Source: Planifilum fulgidum
GTDB taxonomy: Bacteria; Bacillota; Bacilli; Thermoactinomycetales; DSM-44946
Length of the DNA stretch: 64,000 bases
Assembly: GCF_900113175.1 (NCBI RefSeq)
Contig: NZ_FOOK01000009.1
Location: 41,731-105,730, forward strand
Direction: 5' to 3'
Positions 26,645-35,046 of the stretch are shown piece after piece. The notes beneath the pieces are model-generated. The model did not search any database. It was given only the letters and a program-made list of their open reading frames with translations, and was not told the origin of the DNA. How positions within the stretch are numbered: the stretch's first letter is position 1; every line of letters begins with the position of its first letter. The translations under genes and the position numbers were made by a program.

Positions 26645-26934
26645 ACTCTTTTTTGTCATGAATCGACGCCGATTTTTGCAAAAAAGCGAAGGATTTCCGG
26701 CACAGGTCCCCCGCCCTTCCCTGAAAGGGGTTACACATTTTTAGAATATCTCACTCCCCGGCGGGTTTACAAGACTGAAAAGTTTGTCAAAATATTCCCG
26801 GACATCGGAGGCCGCCCGACCTTTGCCCTCTTCCCCATTTCCCGCTACAATGGGGGATGATCCCTTCGGACTGCCCCCGGCTTGGATCCGAGCATATAAA
26901 TCTATTGAAGGCGAACGGAGGACGAGCGAAAAGC

Positions 26935-27687
26935 ATGAGACTCAGACGAAAACCCCATGCCAAGGAGATGGTCCGCAGCCACCCCCTGGTCGTCAACGAA
27001 CCGGAACAGATGCGGGGGAAATGGCGCGCCCATTTCGGCAATGACAATCCGATTCACGTGGAACTGGGAACGGGAAAGGGGCGTTTTCTCTCGACCGTTT
27101 GCGCCCTCAAACCGTCCGTCAATTGGATCGGCGTGGACCGGATCGAGGAAGTTTTGCTGATGGCCTTGAAAAAGGCGGATGAGGCGGAATGCGAAAACCT
27201 CCGCTTTTTGTGGACGGACGTGTCCCGCCTCGCCGAAATCTTCGCCCCGGGCGAAGTGGACCGCCTTTATCTCCACTTCAGCGATCCCTGGCCCAAGCGC
27301 CGGCACGCCAAGCGCCGGCTGACCCATCGGCGGTTTCTCGCCCTGTACCGGCAGGTGCTGAAGCCCGGCGGCGAAATTCTGCTCAAGACGGACAGCCGCG
27401 ACCTGTACCTGTTCACGTTGGAGGAGCTGGAAAACGCCCGCTTTCGCGTGCTGGAAAAGAGCGAAGATCTGCACCGAAGCCCCTATGCGGAAGAAAACAT
27501 CATGACCGAATACGAAGAGAAATTCGTCTCCAGGGGCCTTCCGATCTACTACGTTTTGGCGGAACCCCTCCCGGAGGAGGAACCTCCAGCGGAAAACCCG
27601 GAAACTTCGCCGGTGGAGCGCCGACCCTCCCATTCGACATCCGACGATGCGAAAAGCTCCCTGGACGCCCCGCATCCAAGGCGTTGA
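26935..27687 (+). CDS. trmB: tRNA (guanine-N7-)-methyltransferase
   Basis: 250-aa SAM-dependent enzyme making m7G46 in tRNA. Class I methyltransferase motif V-E-L-G-T-G-K-G-R-F. TrmB-specific H-F-S-D-P-W-P-K-R-R-H-A-K-R-R and the T-E-Y-E-E-K-F near the end. About 35 extra residues at the C-terminus are Pro/Glu/Ser-rich and probably disordered. ATG 26935 follows GGAGG at a long spacing. Confidence 0.95.
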   Translation: MRLRRKPHAKEMVRSHPLVVNEPEQMRGKWRAHFGNDNPIHVELGTGKGRFLSTVCALKPSVNWIGVDRIEEVLLMALKKADEAECENLRFLWTDVSRLAEIFAPGEVDRLYLHFSDPWPKRRHAKRRLTHRRFLALYRQVLKPGGEILLKTDSRDLYLFTLEELENARFRVLEKSEDLHRSPYAEENIMTEYEEKFVSRGLPIYYVLAEPLPEEEPPAENPETSPVERRPSHSTSDDAKSSLDAPHPRR

Positions 27688-27711
27688 CTTTTCCCGCCCA
27701 ACCCTTATAAT
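27684..27711 (+). promoter_or_regulatory. Strong SigA promoter of rpsD
   Basis: TTGACT at 27684-27689, 16-base spacer, TATAAT at 27706-27711. The -35 overlaps the trmB stop codon. Confidence 0.8.
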
Positions 27712-27717
27712 ATTGAT

Positions 27718-27924
27718 TTGTATGGCTCAATGGACCCGCTCCTAGGGGACTTGAGGATGGCTTGCAAAGGATAGGTGATGGATCACCCTCACTGGTTCCG
27801 CCCCGATGGCTTGGCCACCGGGTGTCCCGCTTTTCGCCGCCATCCGGAAAGCGCGGGCAAGTTCCAGCGGACCAGCCACCCTGTCATTTGCAATTACGCA
27901 AATGATGAAAGGAGTCACTTTTCA
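27718..27924 (+). ncRNA. Long rpsD 5' leader, candidate S4 autoregulatory element
   Basis: About 205 bases between the promoter and the rpsD ATG, without a reading frame. They contain GGTGAT-GG-ATCACC (27774-27787) and further complementary GC-rich segments. In B. subtilis S4 represses its own mRNA through a structured leader. The position and length fit that, but I cannot verify the fold. Confidence 0.5.
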
Positions 27925-28524
27925 ATGGCACGTTACACAGGACCTCGTTGGAAATTGAGCCGCCGCCTCGGCATCTCCCTTTCCGGCACGGGCAAGGAGC
28001 TGAAACGGCCGTATCCCCCGGGGCAGCACGGTCCCGGACAGCGGCGCAAGCTGAGCGAATACGGTCTTCAGCTGCAGGAAAAGCAGAAAATCCGCTTCAT
28101 GTACGGCGTGAGCGAAAAACAGCTCCGCAACCTGTATATCCGATCCGGCAAGCTGAAGGGCGTCCACGGGGAAAACCTTCTGAAACTCCTGGAGTCCCGC
28201 CTGGACAACCTGGTTTACCGGCTCGGCTTCGCCCGCACCCGTCCGCAGGCTCGCCAGCTGGTCGTTCACGGGCACGTCACCGTGAACGGGAAAAAGGTGG
28301 ACCGCCCCTCCTATCAGGTCAAACCGGGCGATGTGATCAGCCTCCGGGAAAAAAGCCGGGACCTCGCCATCGTGAAGGAGGCCCTGGAAAATCGGGATTA
28401 CCTCCCCGATTACCTGTCCTACGACGAAAACAAGATGGAGGGTACGTACGTCCGCCTGCCGGAACGGGAGGAACTGCCGGCGGAAATCAACGAAACCCTG
28501 GTCATCGAGTATTATTCGCGTTAA
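27925..28524 (+). CDS. rpsD: 30S ribosomal protein S4
   Basis: 199 aa, the standard length. It starts [10 protein letters not shown] and has the S4 RNA-binding domain ([14 protein letters not shown], then [10 protein letters not shown]). It is the Cys-free (C-minus) form without the N-terminal zinc knuckle. AAAGGAG precedes the ATG. It stands alone, as in Bacillus. Confidence 0.98.
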   Translation: MARYTGPRWKLSRRLGISLSGTGKELKRPYPPGQHGPGQRRKLSEYGLQLQEKQKIRFMYGVSEKQLRNLYIRSGKLKGVHGENLLKLLESRLDNLVYRLGFARTRPQARQLVVHGHVTVNGKKVDRPSYQVKPGDVISLREKSRDLAIVKEALENRDYLPDYLSYDENKMEGTYVRLPEREELPAEINETLVIEYYSR

Positions 28525-28550
28525 AAAACGATATGCGGTTTCCGGAAAAA

Positions 28551-28580
28551 AATCCGCCGACCCGCTTGGGTCGGCGGATT
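28551..28580 (+). terminator. Terminator of rpsD
   Basis: A 13-bp perfect stem (AATCCGCCGACCC and complement), 4-base loop, then a T-rich tail (GTTGTTTTC). Confidence 0.85.
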
Positions 28581-28596
28581 GTTGTTTTCTCCCGCC

Positions 28597-29385
28597 TCAG
28601 GTCAAACGTCCTCCTCCCGGACCCCGATCCGAAGGATCGGCCCCTCCGCGGGATCCCGACGCTTCCGCATCCGGTTTCAGGAAGGAAGCCCCCGTGGCGG
28701 AAAGAGGAGGTATAGATTTCGGAAAGGGGACTCCGTTCCGGACGGATTCGACCCATGCCTCGTAGCGGTCAATGAGCAGCCCTTTGTTTTCCCGGTATAT
28801 GCGATCCAGTTCGAAGACCGGATCCGGGTGGTAATCCACCCGGAAGTCGACGTAGGGAAAACCGGCCAACGCCACAACCCGAACGGCCGCGGACCGCTTT
28901 CCCCGCCGGTCCCCTCCCTGCAGATCCCCGGCGATCAGGGCGGCGAGAAGCCGTTCCGCCAGGGGACCCACGCTTTTCCGAAACGCTTCGGCCATGTCGG
29001 AAAGCACGGTCTCCGTTGCCAGACAGTTCCCGATGACGACAAAGTCCTCCCCCGTCAGATGTCCCCTCACATGATCATTCTCCGCCCCGGTGTGAACGGC
29101 GATCGTTCCGTTGCGATCGACGATGGCCAGTTGCCGCAACTCCCGGCCCGGATCCCGAAAAAGCAGCCTTTCCAGGACTTCCTCGCTGCACATTCCCCGC
29201 TCCAGCATCTCCATGCCGTGGAGTCCGAAAGAAGGGTTGACCCAGCCCTGAACCACCATCGCTCCCACACCCGACCGGACGTAGGGAGCGTAGGCGCCCA
29301 CCCCCGGGAAATGGGAAGCCACTGCGGCGCCGAAGCGGCCGGTTTCCCTGCAACGGGCGACCACGGAAAAGGTGTGGAGAAACAT
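28597..29385 (-). CDS. DUF1028 protein (putative Ntn-hydrolase-like)
   Basis: 262 aa. Opens with T-F-S-V-V-A-R-C and continues G-A-A-V-A-S-H-F-P-G-V-G-A, G-W-V-N-P-S-F-G, as in DUF1028 proteins, which have an Ntn-like fold and often sit beside peptide ABC transporters. It is likely a cytosolic amidohydrolase or peptidase acting on imported compounds, but no activity is established. The last 40 residues are Gly/Ser-rich. GAGGTGA precedes the ATG. It is last in the opp transcript; a 60-base hairpin separates it from oppD. Confidence 0.9.
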   Translation of the reverse strand: MFLHTFSVVARCRETGRFGAAVASHFPGVGAYAPYVRSGVGAMVVQGWVNPSFGLHGMEMLERGMCSEEVLERLLFRDPGRELRQLAIVDRNGTIAVHTGAENDHVRGHLTGEDFVVIGNCLATETVLSDMAEAFRKSVGPLAERLLAALIAGDLQGGDRRGKRSAAVRVVALAGFPYVDFRVDYHPDPVFELDRIYRENKGLLIDRYEAWVESVRNGVPFPKSIPPLSATGASFLKPDAEASGSRGGADPSDRGPGGGRLT

Positions 29386-29400
29386 GCGGCATCACCTCGA

Positions 29401-29460
29401 ATCAGGCGGCAAGCACCAGAGGAAACCCTCCGTTTCCCCTGGTATATGCATATGCCTGAT
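29401..29460 (-). promoter_or_regulatory. 60-base two-tier hairpin before the DUF1028 gene
   Basis: The outer stem ATCAGGC/GCCTGAT exactly bounds the element. The inner stem CCAGAGGAAAC pairs with GTTTCC-CCTGG. It ends 16 bases upstream of the DUF1028 start, close to its ribosome site, and has no T tract. An mRNA-processing, stability or attenuation structure is likely. Confidence 0.5.
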
Positions 29461-29485
29461 CCGCCGCAGAGGGAAGGAGACAAAA

Positions 29486-30484
29486 TCAGTCCTCTTCCGC
29501 CAACCAGCAGGCGACCCGGTGCCCGCCGACGGAACGGAGGGATGGCCGATCGATCCGGCAACGCTCCACCACGTGGGGGCAACGATCGGAAAAGGGACAT
29601 CCCGGCGGAAGCTCCGACAGGTCGGGAGGCTGTCCGGGAATCGGAGTCAGATCTTTTTCTCCCTCCGGCTTGGGGAGGGAAGCCAGCAAGCCGCGGGTGT
29701 AGGGATGGCGGGGGGAGGCAAACAGCGATTTGACGGGGGCCTGCTCCACGATCCTTCCCGCGTACATCACCGAGACGGTGTCACAGGTTTCCGCCACCAC
29801 GCCGAGATCGTGGGTGATAAGGAGAATCGCCGCTTTCGTCTGCTCCCGAAGATCCCTCATCAAATCCAGAATCTGCGCCTGGATGGTGACATCCAGCGCC
29901 GTGGTCGGCTCATCGGCGATCAACAATTCCGGCTGGCCGATGAAGGCTGCGGCAATGACGCTCCGCTGGCGCATCCCCCCGCTGAACTGATGAGGATATT
30001 GTTTCGCCCGCACTTCCGGAGAAGAGATGCCCACCTTCCCCAACATCTCCACCGCCGCAGACCAGGCGGCGGCACGGCTCCTCTTCCGGTGAAGCTCGAG
30101 GACTTCGCCCACCTGTCTGCCGACCCGGTGCGAGGGATTGAGGGAGGTCATCGGATCCTGCAGAACCATGGAGATTGCATTGCCGCGGATCCGGCACCAC
30201 TCCTCCTCGCTCTTCTCCAGCAGATTCTCCCCTTTGAACCAAATCTCCCCCTCCACCCGTTCACCGGATTTCCGACCGATGAGGCCCATGATCGCCTGGG
30301 CCGTCACGCTCTTTCCACACCCCGATTCACCGACCAGAGCCATCATTTCCCCTTTCCTCACCTGAAAATCCACCCCGTCAACGGCCCGCACCGTACCCCG
30401 GCGGGTGTCAAAAGAGCACCGGAGTCCCTTCACCTCCAGAATCGCATCCACCGGCTCATCCCCCTTTTTGGATCGTTTCGTCAC
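29486..30484 (-). CDS. oppD: Peptide/nickel-type ABC transporter ATP-binding protein (OppD/DppD)
   Basis: 332 aa. Walker [10 protein letters not shown]-loop V-L-Q-D-P, signature F-S-G-G-M-R-Q-R, Walker B L-L-I-A-D-E-P. The C-terminal oligopeptide extension has cysteines ([16 protein letters not shown]) that bind a 4Fe-4S cluster in some DppD proteins. GTG 30484 overlaps the oppC stop by GTGA, after GGGGGGAG. No OppF partner follows. Confidence 0.94.
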   Translation of the reverse strand: MTKRSKKGDEPVDAILEVKGLRCSFDTRRGTVRAVDGVDFQVRKGEMMALVGESGCGKSVTAQAIMGLIGRKSGERVEGEIWFKGENLLEKSEEEWCRIRGNAISMVLQDPMTSLNPSHRVGRQVGEVLELHRKRSRAAAWSAAVEMLGKVGISSPEVRAKQYPHQFSGGMRQRSVIAAAFIGQPELLIADEPTTALDVTIQAQILDLMRDLREQTKAAILLITHDLGVVAETCDTVSVMYAGRIVEQAPVKSLFASPRHPYTRGLLASLPKPEGEKDLTPIPGQPPDLSELPPGCPFSDRCPHVVERCRIDRPSLRSVGGHRVACWLAEED

Positions 30485-31320
30485 AGGCGCTCCCCCCTCA
30501 GCCGGGGATCCAGGGCATCCCGGAGACCGTCTCCCAGCACGTTGAATTCCAGCACCGCCAAGGTGATGGCCGCTCCCGGAAATACGGCGATCCACCACGC
30601 CGCTTCCATCCAATTTTTTCCTTCATTCAACATGATTCCCCAGGAAGGGGTATCCGGCTCCACTCCGAGGCCGATGAAGCTCAGGGCCGCTTCCGCCAGG
30701 ATGGCAAAGGCGAGGGATAGGGTGGTCTGGACGATGATGGGGGCCATCACGTTGGGCAGAATGTGTCGTCGGAGAATGGTCAACCGGCCGGCACCGAGAA
30801 CCCGTGCCGCATCGATGAAGAGAGATCCCTTGATCTCCAACACCGCGCCGCGGGTGATTCGGGCGAAGATCGGGGTGTAGACAATGCCGATGGCAATCAT
30901 CACATTGGTCAGACTGGCACCGAGGACGGCCATGATCACCAGGGCCAGCAGGATGTCCGGAAAGGAGAACAGGACATCGATCACCCGCGACAGGGCCGCA
31001 TCCACCCACCGTCCGTAATAGCCGGCCGCCGCTCCGATCAACACCCCCGCCGCGAGGGCGATACCGACGGAAATGAGTCCCACTTTGAAGGAAATGCGGG
31101 CCCCGTATACCATCCGACTCAGGACATCCCGGCCGAAGGAATCGGTACCCAACGGGTGTTCCGCCGACGGCGGACTCAATACGGCGTTTTCGTCGATCCG
31201 ATAGGGATCGTACGGGGCGATGAGCGGGGCAAACACCGCCATCAGCAAAAAGATCAGAATCAGGACCAGTCCGGCCAGCGCCAGCCGGTTTTGGCGCAAA
31301 CGCAACCCGATCTCCCGCAC
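30481..31320 (-). CDS. oppC: Peptide/nickel-type ABC transporter permease (OppC/DppC)
   Basis: 279 aa. N-terminal OppC-N helix, then G-T-D-S-F-G-R-D-V-L-S-R, then the six-helix binding-protein-dependent domain with EAA motif (D-A-A-R-V-L-G-A-G) and the C-terminal L-G-D-G-L-R-D-A-L-D-P-R typical of DppC. GTG start with AAAGGAGG. It overlaps oppD by four bases. Confidence 0.95.
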   Translation of the reverse strand: MREIGLRLRQNRLALAGLVLILIFLLMAVFAPLIAPYDPYRIDENAVLSPPSAEHPLGTDSFGRDVLSRMVYGARISFKVGLISVGIALAAGVLIGAAAGYYGRWVDAALSRVIDVLFSFPDILLALVIMAVLGASLTNVMIAIGIVYTPIFARITRGAVLEIKGSLFIDAARVLGAGRLTILRRHILPNVMAPIIVQTTLSLAFAILAEAALSFIGLGVEPDTPSWGIMLNEGKNWMEAAWWIAVFPGAAITLAVLEFNVLGDGLRDALDPRLRGERL

Positions 31321-31354
31321 GATTTCCCTCCTTTCTGCGTTCGACGCGGAAGTG

Positions 31355-32299
31355 TCAATACCGAATCCGCGGATGGATCAGGGTATACAGCAGGTCGACC
31401 AGCAGATTGATCACCACGAAAGAGACCGCGATAAACAGGATGCTGCCCTGCAGCAGCGCGTAATCTCGGTTGGTGATCGCCTGCAAGACCAGCTGACCCA
31501 CACCGGGCAGGGAAAAGATCTGCTCAATCACCACCGAGCCGCCGAGGAGATACCCGACCTGGATGCCGAGAACCGTCACCACCGGGATCAGGGCGTTCCG
31601 CAAGGCGTGGCGCCGAACGACGATCCGCTCCGGCGCCCCCTTGATCCGGGCCATTTTGATATATTCCTGGTCCAGCACCTCCAGCATCGACGAACGGGTG
31701 ATGCGCATCACCACCGCCGCCACGGCGGTCCCCAGGGCGATTCCGGGCATGGCCATCGTCTGCAGATTCCCGAGGGGATCCTCCCAGATCGCAACATACC
31801 CTCCGGAGGGAAACCAACCCCATTTGAGAGAAAACAGGAGAATCAGCAGCGTTCCGAGCCAAAACCCCGGTATGGAAATCCCCGAAAGGCCGAAGACCGT
31901 CGCCAGATAATCCATCCAACGGTTTCGTCGAACCGCCGCCTGAATGCCCAGGGGAATGCCGACAACCAGGGCGAACAGCACACTGATCGCCGTCAATTCC
32001 AGCGTGACCGGAAGGCGCTCCAGAATCGCCGTCAGGACCGGCTGGCCGGTGAAAGTGGAGTGGCCGAAATCCCCCTTCATCAGGTTGGAGATCCACAGGG
32101 CATACTGCACGTGGACAGGCCGGTCGAGCCCGTACTTCTCCCGCAGCATCTGCGCCTGTTCCTCGTTGTACTGGGCGCCCAGCATCACCGTGACCGTATC
32201 CCCGGGAACCAGGCGAACCAACAGAAAGACCAGAACGGAGATGCCGAACAGCACCGGGATCGACAAGGCAATGCGCTTCAATAGATACTTCGCCAACAT
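31355..32299 (-). CDS. oppB: Peptide/nickel-type ABC transporter permease (OppB/DppB)
   Basis: 314 aa, six helices. N-terminal L-L-K-R-I-A-L-S-I-P-V-L and V-R-L-V-P-G-D as in DppB, and EAA-type E-Y-I-K-M-A-R-I-K-G-A. Two ATGs (32302 and 32299) and a TTG follow GGGAGGG; the exact start is uncertain by four codons. It sits between the binding protein gene and oppC. Confidence 0.95.
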   Translation of the reverse strand: MLAKYLLKRIALSIPVLFGISVLVFLLVRLVPGDTVTVMLGAQYNEEQAQMLREKYGLDRPVHVQYALWISNLMKGDFGHSTFTGQPVLTAILERLPVTLELTAISVLFALVVGIPLGIQAAVRRNRWMDYLATVFGLSGISIPGFWLGTLLILLFSLKWGWFPSGGYVAIWEDPLGNLQTMAMPGIALGTAVAAVVMRITRSSMLEVLDQEYIKMARIKGAPERIVVRRHALRNALIPVVTVLGIQVGYLLGGSVVIEQIFSLPGVGQLVLQAITNRDYALLQGSILFIAVSFVVINLLVDLLYTLIHPRIRY

Positions 32300-32334
32300 C
32301 ATCCCTCCCGGATCCGCGTCATGCTCCATCCATC

Positions 32335-32379
32335 AAAAAAGGGGATCAACCGCCGACAAGGGTTCGACGGCTGATCCCC
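32335..32379 (-). terminator. Intra-operon terminator/attenuator between oppA and oppB
   Basis: GGGGATCA/TGATCCCC outer stem with an inner imperfect stem, then TTTTTT on the minus strand. Placed after the binding-protein gene, it would reduce transcription of the membrane components relative to oppA. Confidence 0.7.
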
Positions 32380-32389
32380 AACCGTCCCG

Positions 32390-33940
32390 CTACCGGTCCA
32401 GCCAGGTTTCCTCCAAGGAAAGGGTGGTCACCGTGGGGTGAACGTCGAATCCCTTCACGGTTCCGTTCAGGGCCGCCGTCCGCTCATTCACATACAAGAA
32501 GACCATGGGAGCTTCCTCCGCGATGATTTTCAGGGCCTGACGGTAGATCTTCTTCCGCTCTTCCCGGTCACCGACAGTCCTTCCTCTTTCCAAAAGCGCA
32601 TCCACTTGCTCGTTGGAATATCCCTGCTGATTCCACGGCGCTCCGGTATGGAACAGGTTGTAGGTGAATTCATCGGGATCGACAAAGCCGAGCCAGCCGA
32701 CAACGGTCATGTCGAAGTCTCCTTTCCCCAGGGCGTCAAAGAAGATCCCCGATTCCTGGGCCGATACCTTCACATCGATGCCCACTTCCTTCAGTTGCTG
32801 CTTGATGATTTGCGCCGCGTCCACCTGGTAAGGAAAATCGGAGCCCACCTTCAGCGTCAGCTCGAGGTTTTCCTTGCCGGCTTCCTTCAGGAGTTGTTTG
32901 GCCTTGGCCACATCCCGCCGGGGATACAGGGTGAAATCAGCATGAGCCCAGTGATTGGGCGGAATGTTGCCTCCCTTCAACACCGTCGCCCGGTTCAATT
33001 TGACGATCTTGTTGATGGCTTCCCGATCCACCGCATGGGCAATCGCCTGACGCACTTTCACGTCATCCAGGGGCGGCTTCTTCGTGTTGAGACCAATGTA
33101 TTCCCAAAAGGTTCCCGGTACAGACACCACCTCGACCGAGGAATCCTGCTCCAGCATCCGGGCTTCCTTGGCGGAAACATCCAGGATCATGTCCACCTCC
33201 CGGTTGCGCAGGGCCGTCATCCTCGCCGTCTCGTCGGGAATGGGGCGGAAGACGACTTCATCCAGATAGGGCCTGTCGGGGCGGTAATACCCGGAAAATT
33301 TTTTCAGGCGCAGATATTGATCCTTTTTCCACTCATCCAATTGGAAGGGGCCGCTGCCCGCATCGGCCCGGTCCAAGCTGCCGTCATGGTTCTCCACCGT
33401 TTCCCGGTCCACGATGGCGTTCATCGGGTAAGCCAGGTAGGTCAGGAAAGGAGCCATCGGCTGTTTCAGGCGAAAAACCACCGTATGGGAGTCGGGGGTT
33501 TCGATTCTGTCCACGGCGGAAAAGTGATCCCTGCGGACTCCCAGGTCGATGATGCGCTCGATGGAGTACTTGACGTCCTCCGAAGTCAGTTCCCGGCCGG
33601 TTCCATGGAATCGAACCCCTTTTCGAAGGGTGAAGGTATAGGTTTTCCCGTCCTTCGACACCTCCACCTTTTCCGCCAATTCTCCTTCCACTTCCCCGTA
33701 TTTCTCGGTATATCGCATCAGGCGGCTGTACATGTTCTCAATCAGGTGCATCGAAGCGGCATCCGTCGCCTTGTGGGGATCCAGGGTTTTTCCGTCGGAT
33801 TGCAGAGCGATGCGGATCGTTCCGCCCGGCTTCGGCGTTCCCCCCTCCCCTCCCGAGTCGGCCTCCCGGGAGGAGGAGCCGGAACAGCCCGTCCACACCA
33901 GCATCGTCGCGACGAGCAAAAACACCCAAATTTTTCTCAT
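32390..33940 (-). CDS. oppA: Peptide-type solute-binding lipoprotein (OppA/DppA, family 5)
   Basis: 516 aa. Signal peptide with lipobox V-W-T-G-C, Ser/Gly linker, then the family-5 signature region (I-R-I-A-L-Q-S-D-G-K-T-L-D-P-H) and the F-T-L-R-K-G-V-R-F-H segment. It binds peptides, nickel-chelates or glutathione-like ligands outside the membrane; the ligand is not determinable. GGAGG precedes the ATG. First gene of the five-gene minus-strand transcript. Confidence 0.95.
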   Translation of the reverse strand: MRKIWVFLLVATMLVWTGCSGSSSREADSGGEGGTPKPGGTIRIALQSDGKTLDPHKATDAASMHLIENMYSRLMRYTEKYGEVEGELAEKVEVSKDGKTYTFTLRKGVRFHGTGRELTSEDVKYSIERIIDLGVRRDHFSAVDRIETPDSHTVVFRLKQPMAPFLTYLAYPMNAIVDRETVENHDGSLDRADAGSGPFQLDEWKKDQYLRLKKFSGYYRPDRPYLDEVVFRPIPDETARMTALRNREVDMILDVSAKEARMLEQDSSVEVVSVPGTFWEYIGLNTKKPPLDDVKVRQAIAHAVDREAINKIVKLNRATVLKGGNIPPNHWAHADFTLYPRRDVAKAKQLLKEAGKENLELTLKVGSDFPYQVDAAQIIKQQLKEVGIDVKVSAQESGIFFDALGKGDFDMTVVGWLGFVDPDEFTYNLFHTGAPWNQQGYSNEQVDALLERGRTVGDREERKKIYRQALKIIAEEAPMVFLYVNERTAALNGTVKGFDVHPTVTTLSLEETWLDR

Positions 33941-34488
33941 GAAAGACCTCCTTCTAAATATACGGATAATTATGTAAATTGCGACTAATAAGCGCCTCTG
34001 TTGCCTTTCCTACGCCAAATGCCTCTACTACCTGTGAAAACCACCCCAGCGGAAGTCGAGTGGTCGTGCATCGGGGTATCAAAAAGTTTTGAGGCGTATG
34101 CCCCTTAATGATAACAAACACAGGAAAAAGAATCCAAAGGGGAGAGAAGGAAAGAGCAGGGGCATCCTCCCCTTGGAGCGCCCCTGCTTCTCTCAGCTGT
34201 CCGGTCCTCCCATATCCTTCCTTGTTTCAGGATATTCGCGCTTTTCCTACGGCCAAACCGGGGTTTTTTCTTTTTTGCCCAGTTTTTGAAACAGGAGATG
34301 ACCGCTAAAAAGAGGGTGTCGACCAAAACGATCGCGCATCTGTACAAAACATCATCATCCAACTGCACCGGAAATCCGGATTCTGAAAAGGTTCCCCGGC
34401 GGAAATGCCGGCGTGTAGGGAGACATCCACCCAGGGCAATCAAGATTCGGCCTCCTCTGATGCGGCCTTTTTCTCAACCTTTGATGCT
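33941..34488. other. 550-base region upstream of oppA
   Basis: AT-rich for the first 60 bases (ribosome site and probable promoter of oppA, no clear -35/-10 pair). A hairpin (GCAGGGGC/GCCCCTGC, about 34153-34186) may end the membrane-protein transcript from the right. The open frame at 34105-34443 minus looks non-coding (no motif, no ribosome site). Confidence 0.4.
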
Positions 34489-34887
34489 TCAATCCCTTTC
34501 ATCCCGGGGCATCACGGCCCGGGCAATCACCCCGACGGCCAGTCCCCAAAAGGCATTGGTCAACAGAACGCTCACGAAGGCGAAAACATTGGTGGCGGGT
34601 CCTTGCAGCTGTCCGGTCAGGATGGGAGAGAGCACCGCGCTGATCAGGACGGCGAAGATGCCGTAGACCAATCCGGTGAGCGTCAATGTCACGATCGGCC
34701 GGGAGAAGCGGGCCCGGACCGCAACCGCAAGCCACACGAGGGAAATGAGCAGGGTGACGGCGATGCTGGCGAAGGGTTGGCCGATGGCCCGGGACAGGCC
34801 GACCATGCTCATAATCGGCCTTATCAGCGCCAGGGCGGCCAAGCCCGGGATGAGAAGCCATTCCCGTTTTGATTGAACGCTGACCAT
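34489..34887 (-). CDS. Four-helix membrane protein of unknown function
   Basis: 132 aa, four hydrophobic helices separated by short basic loops, no signal peptide and no recognised family. GGAGTGA is eight bases before the ATG, so it is probably translated. It has no evident functional link with its neighbours. Confidence 0.7.
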   Translation of the reverse strand: MVSVQSKREWLLIPGLAALALIRPIMSMVGLSRAIGQPFASIAVTLLISLVWLAVAVRARFSRPIVTLTLTGLVYGIFAVLISAVLSPILTGQLQGPATNVFAFVSVLLTNAFWGLAVGVIARAVMPRDERD

Positions 34888-34965
34888 GGGCTTTCACTCC
34901 TGTAAAATCCAGAGATGTCGCACAGTCTTTAGGTTCTCCTCCCATCGACCGGACCTATGCGGTCC

Positions 34966-35043
34966 CTTTCCCCATATCTCACCGGGACGGGAAGGGCCGC
35001 TTCTTCCGGATGGCAAGCCCGCTTTGCCGGTGCCGCTCATCCC
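34966..35043. repeat. Dispersed 79-bp structured repeat, copy A
   Basis: Matches 56562-56640 with two substitutions and one single-base gap. It contains two consecutive small hairpins (GGCAA/TTGCC and GGAAG/CTTCC types). This copy lies four bases downstream of the multicopper oxidase stop. Confidence 0.8.
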
Positions 35044-35046
35044 GCC

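Noticed and set aside
34105..34443. 112-codon minus frame upstream of oppA
   Set aside because: No ribosome site, no motif, and Arg/Ser/Cys-rich composition; a hairpin crosses it.
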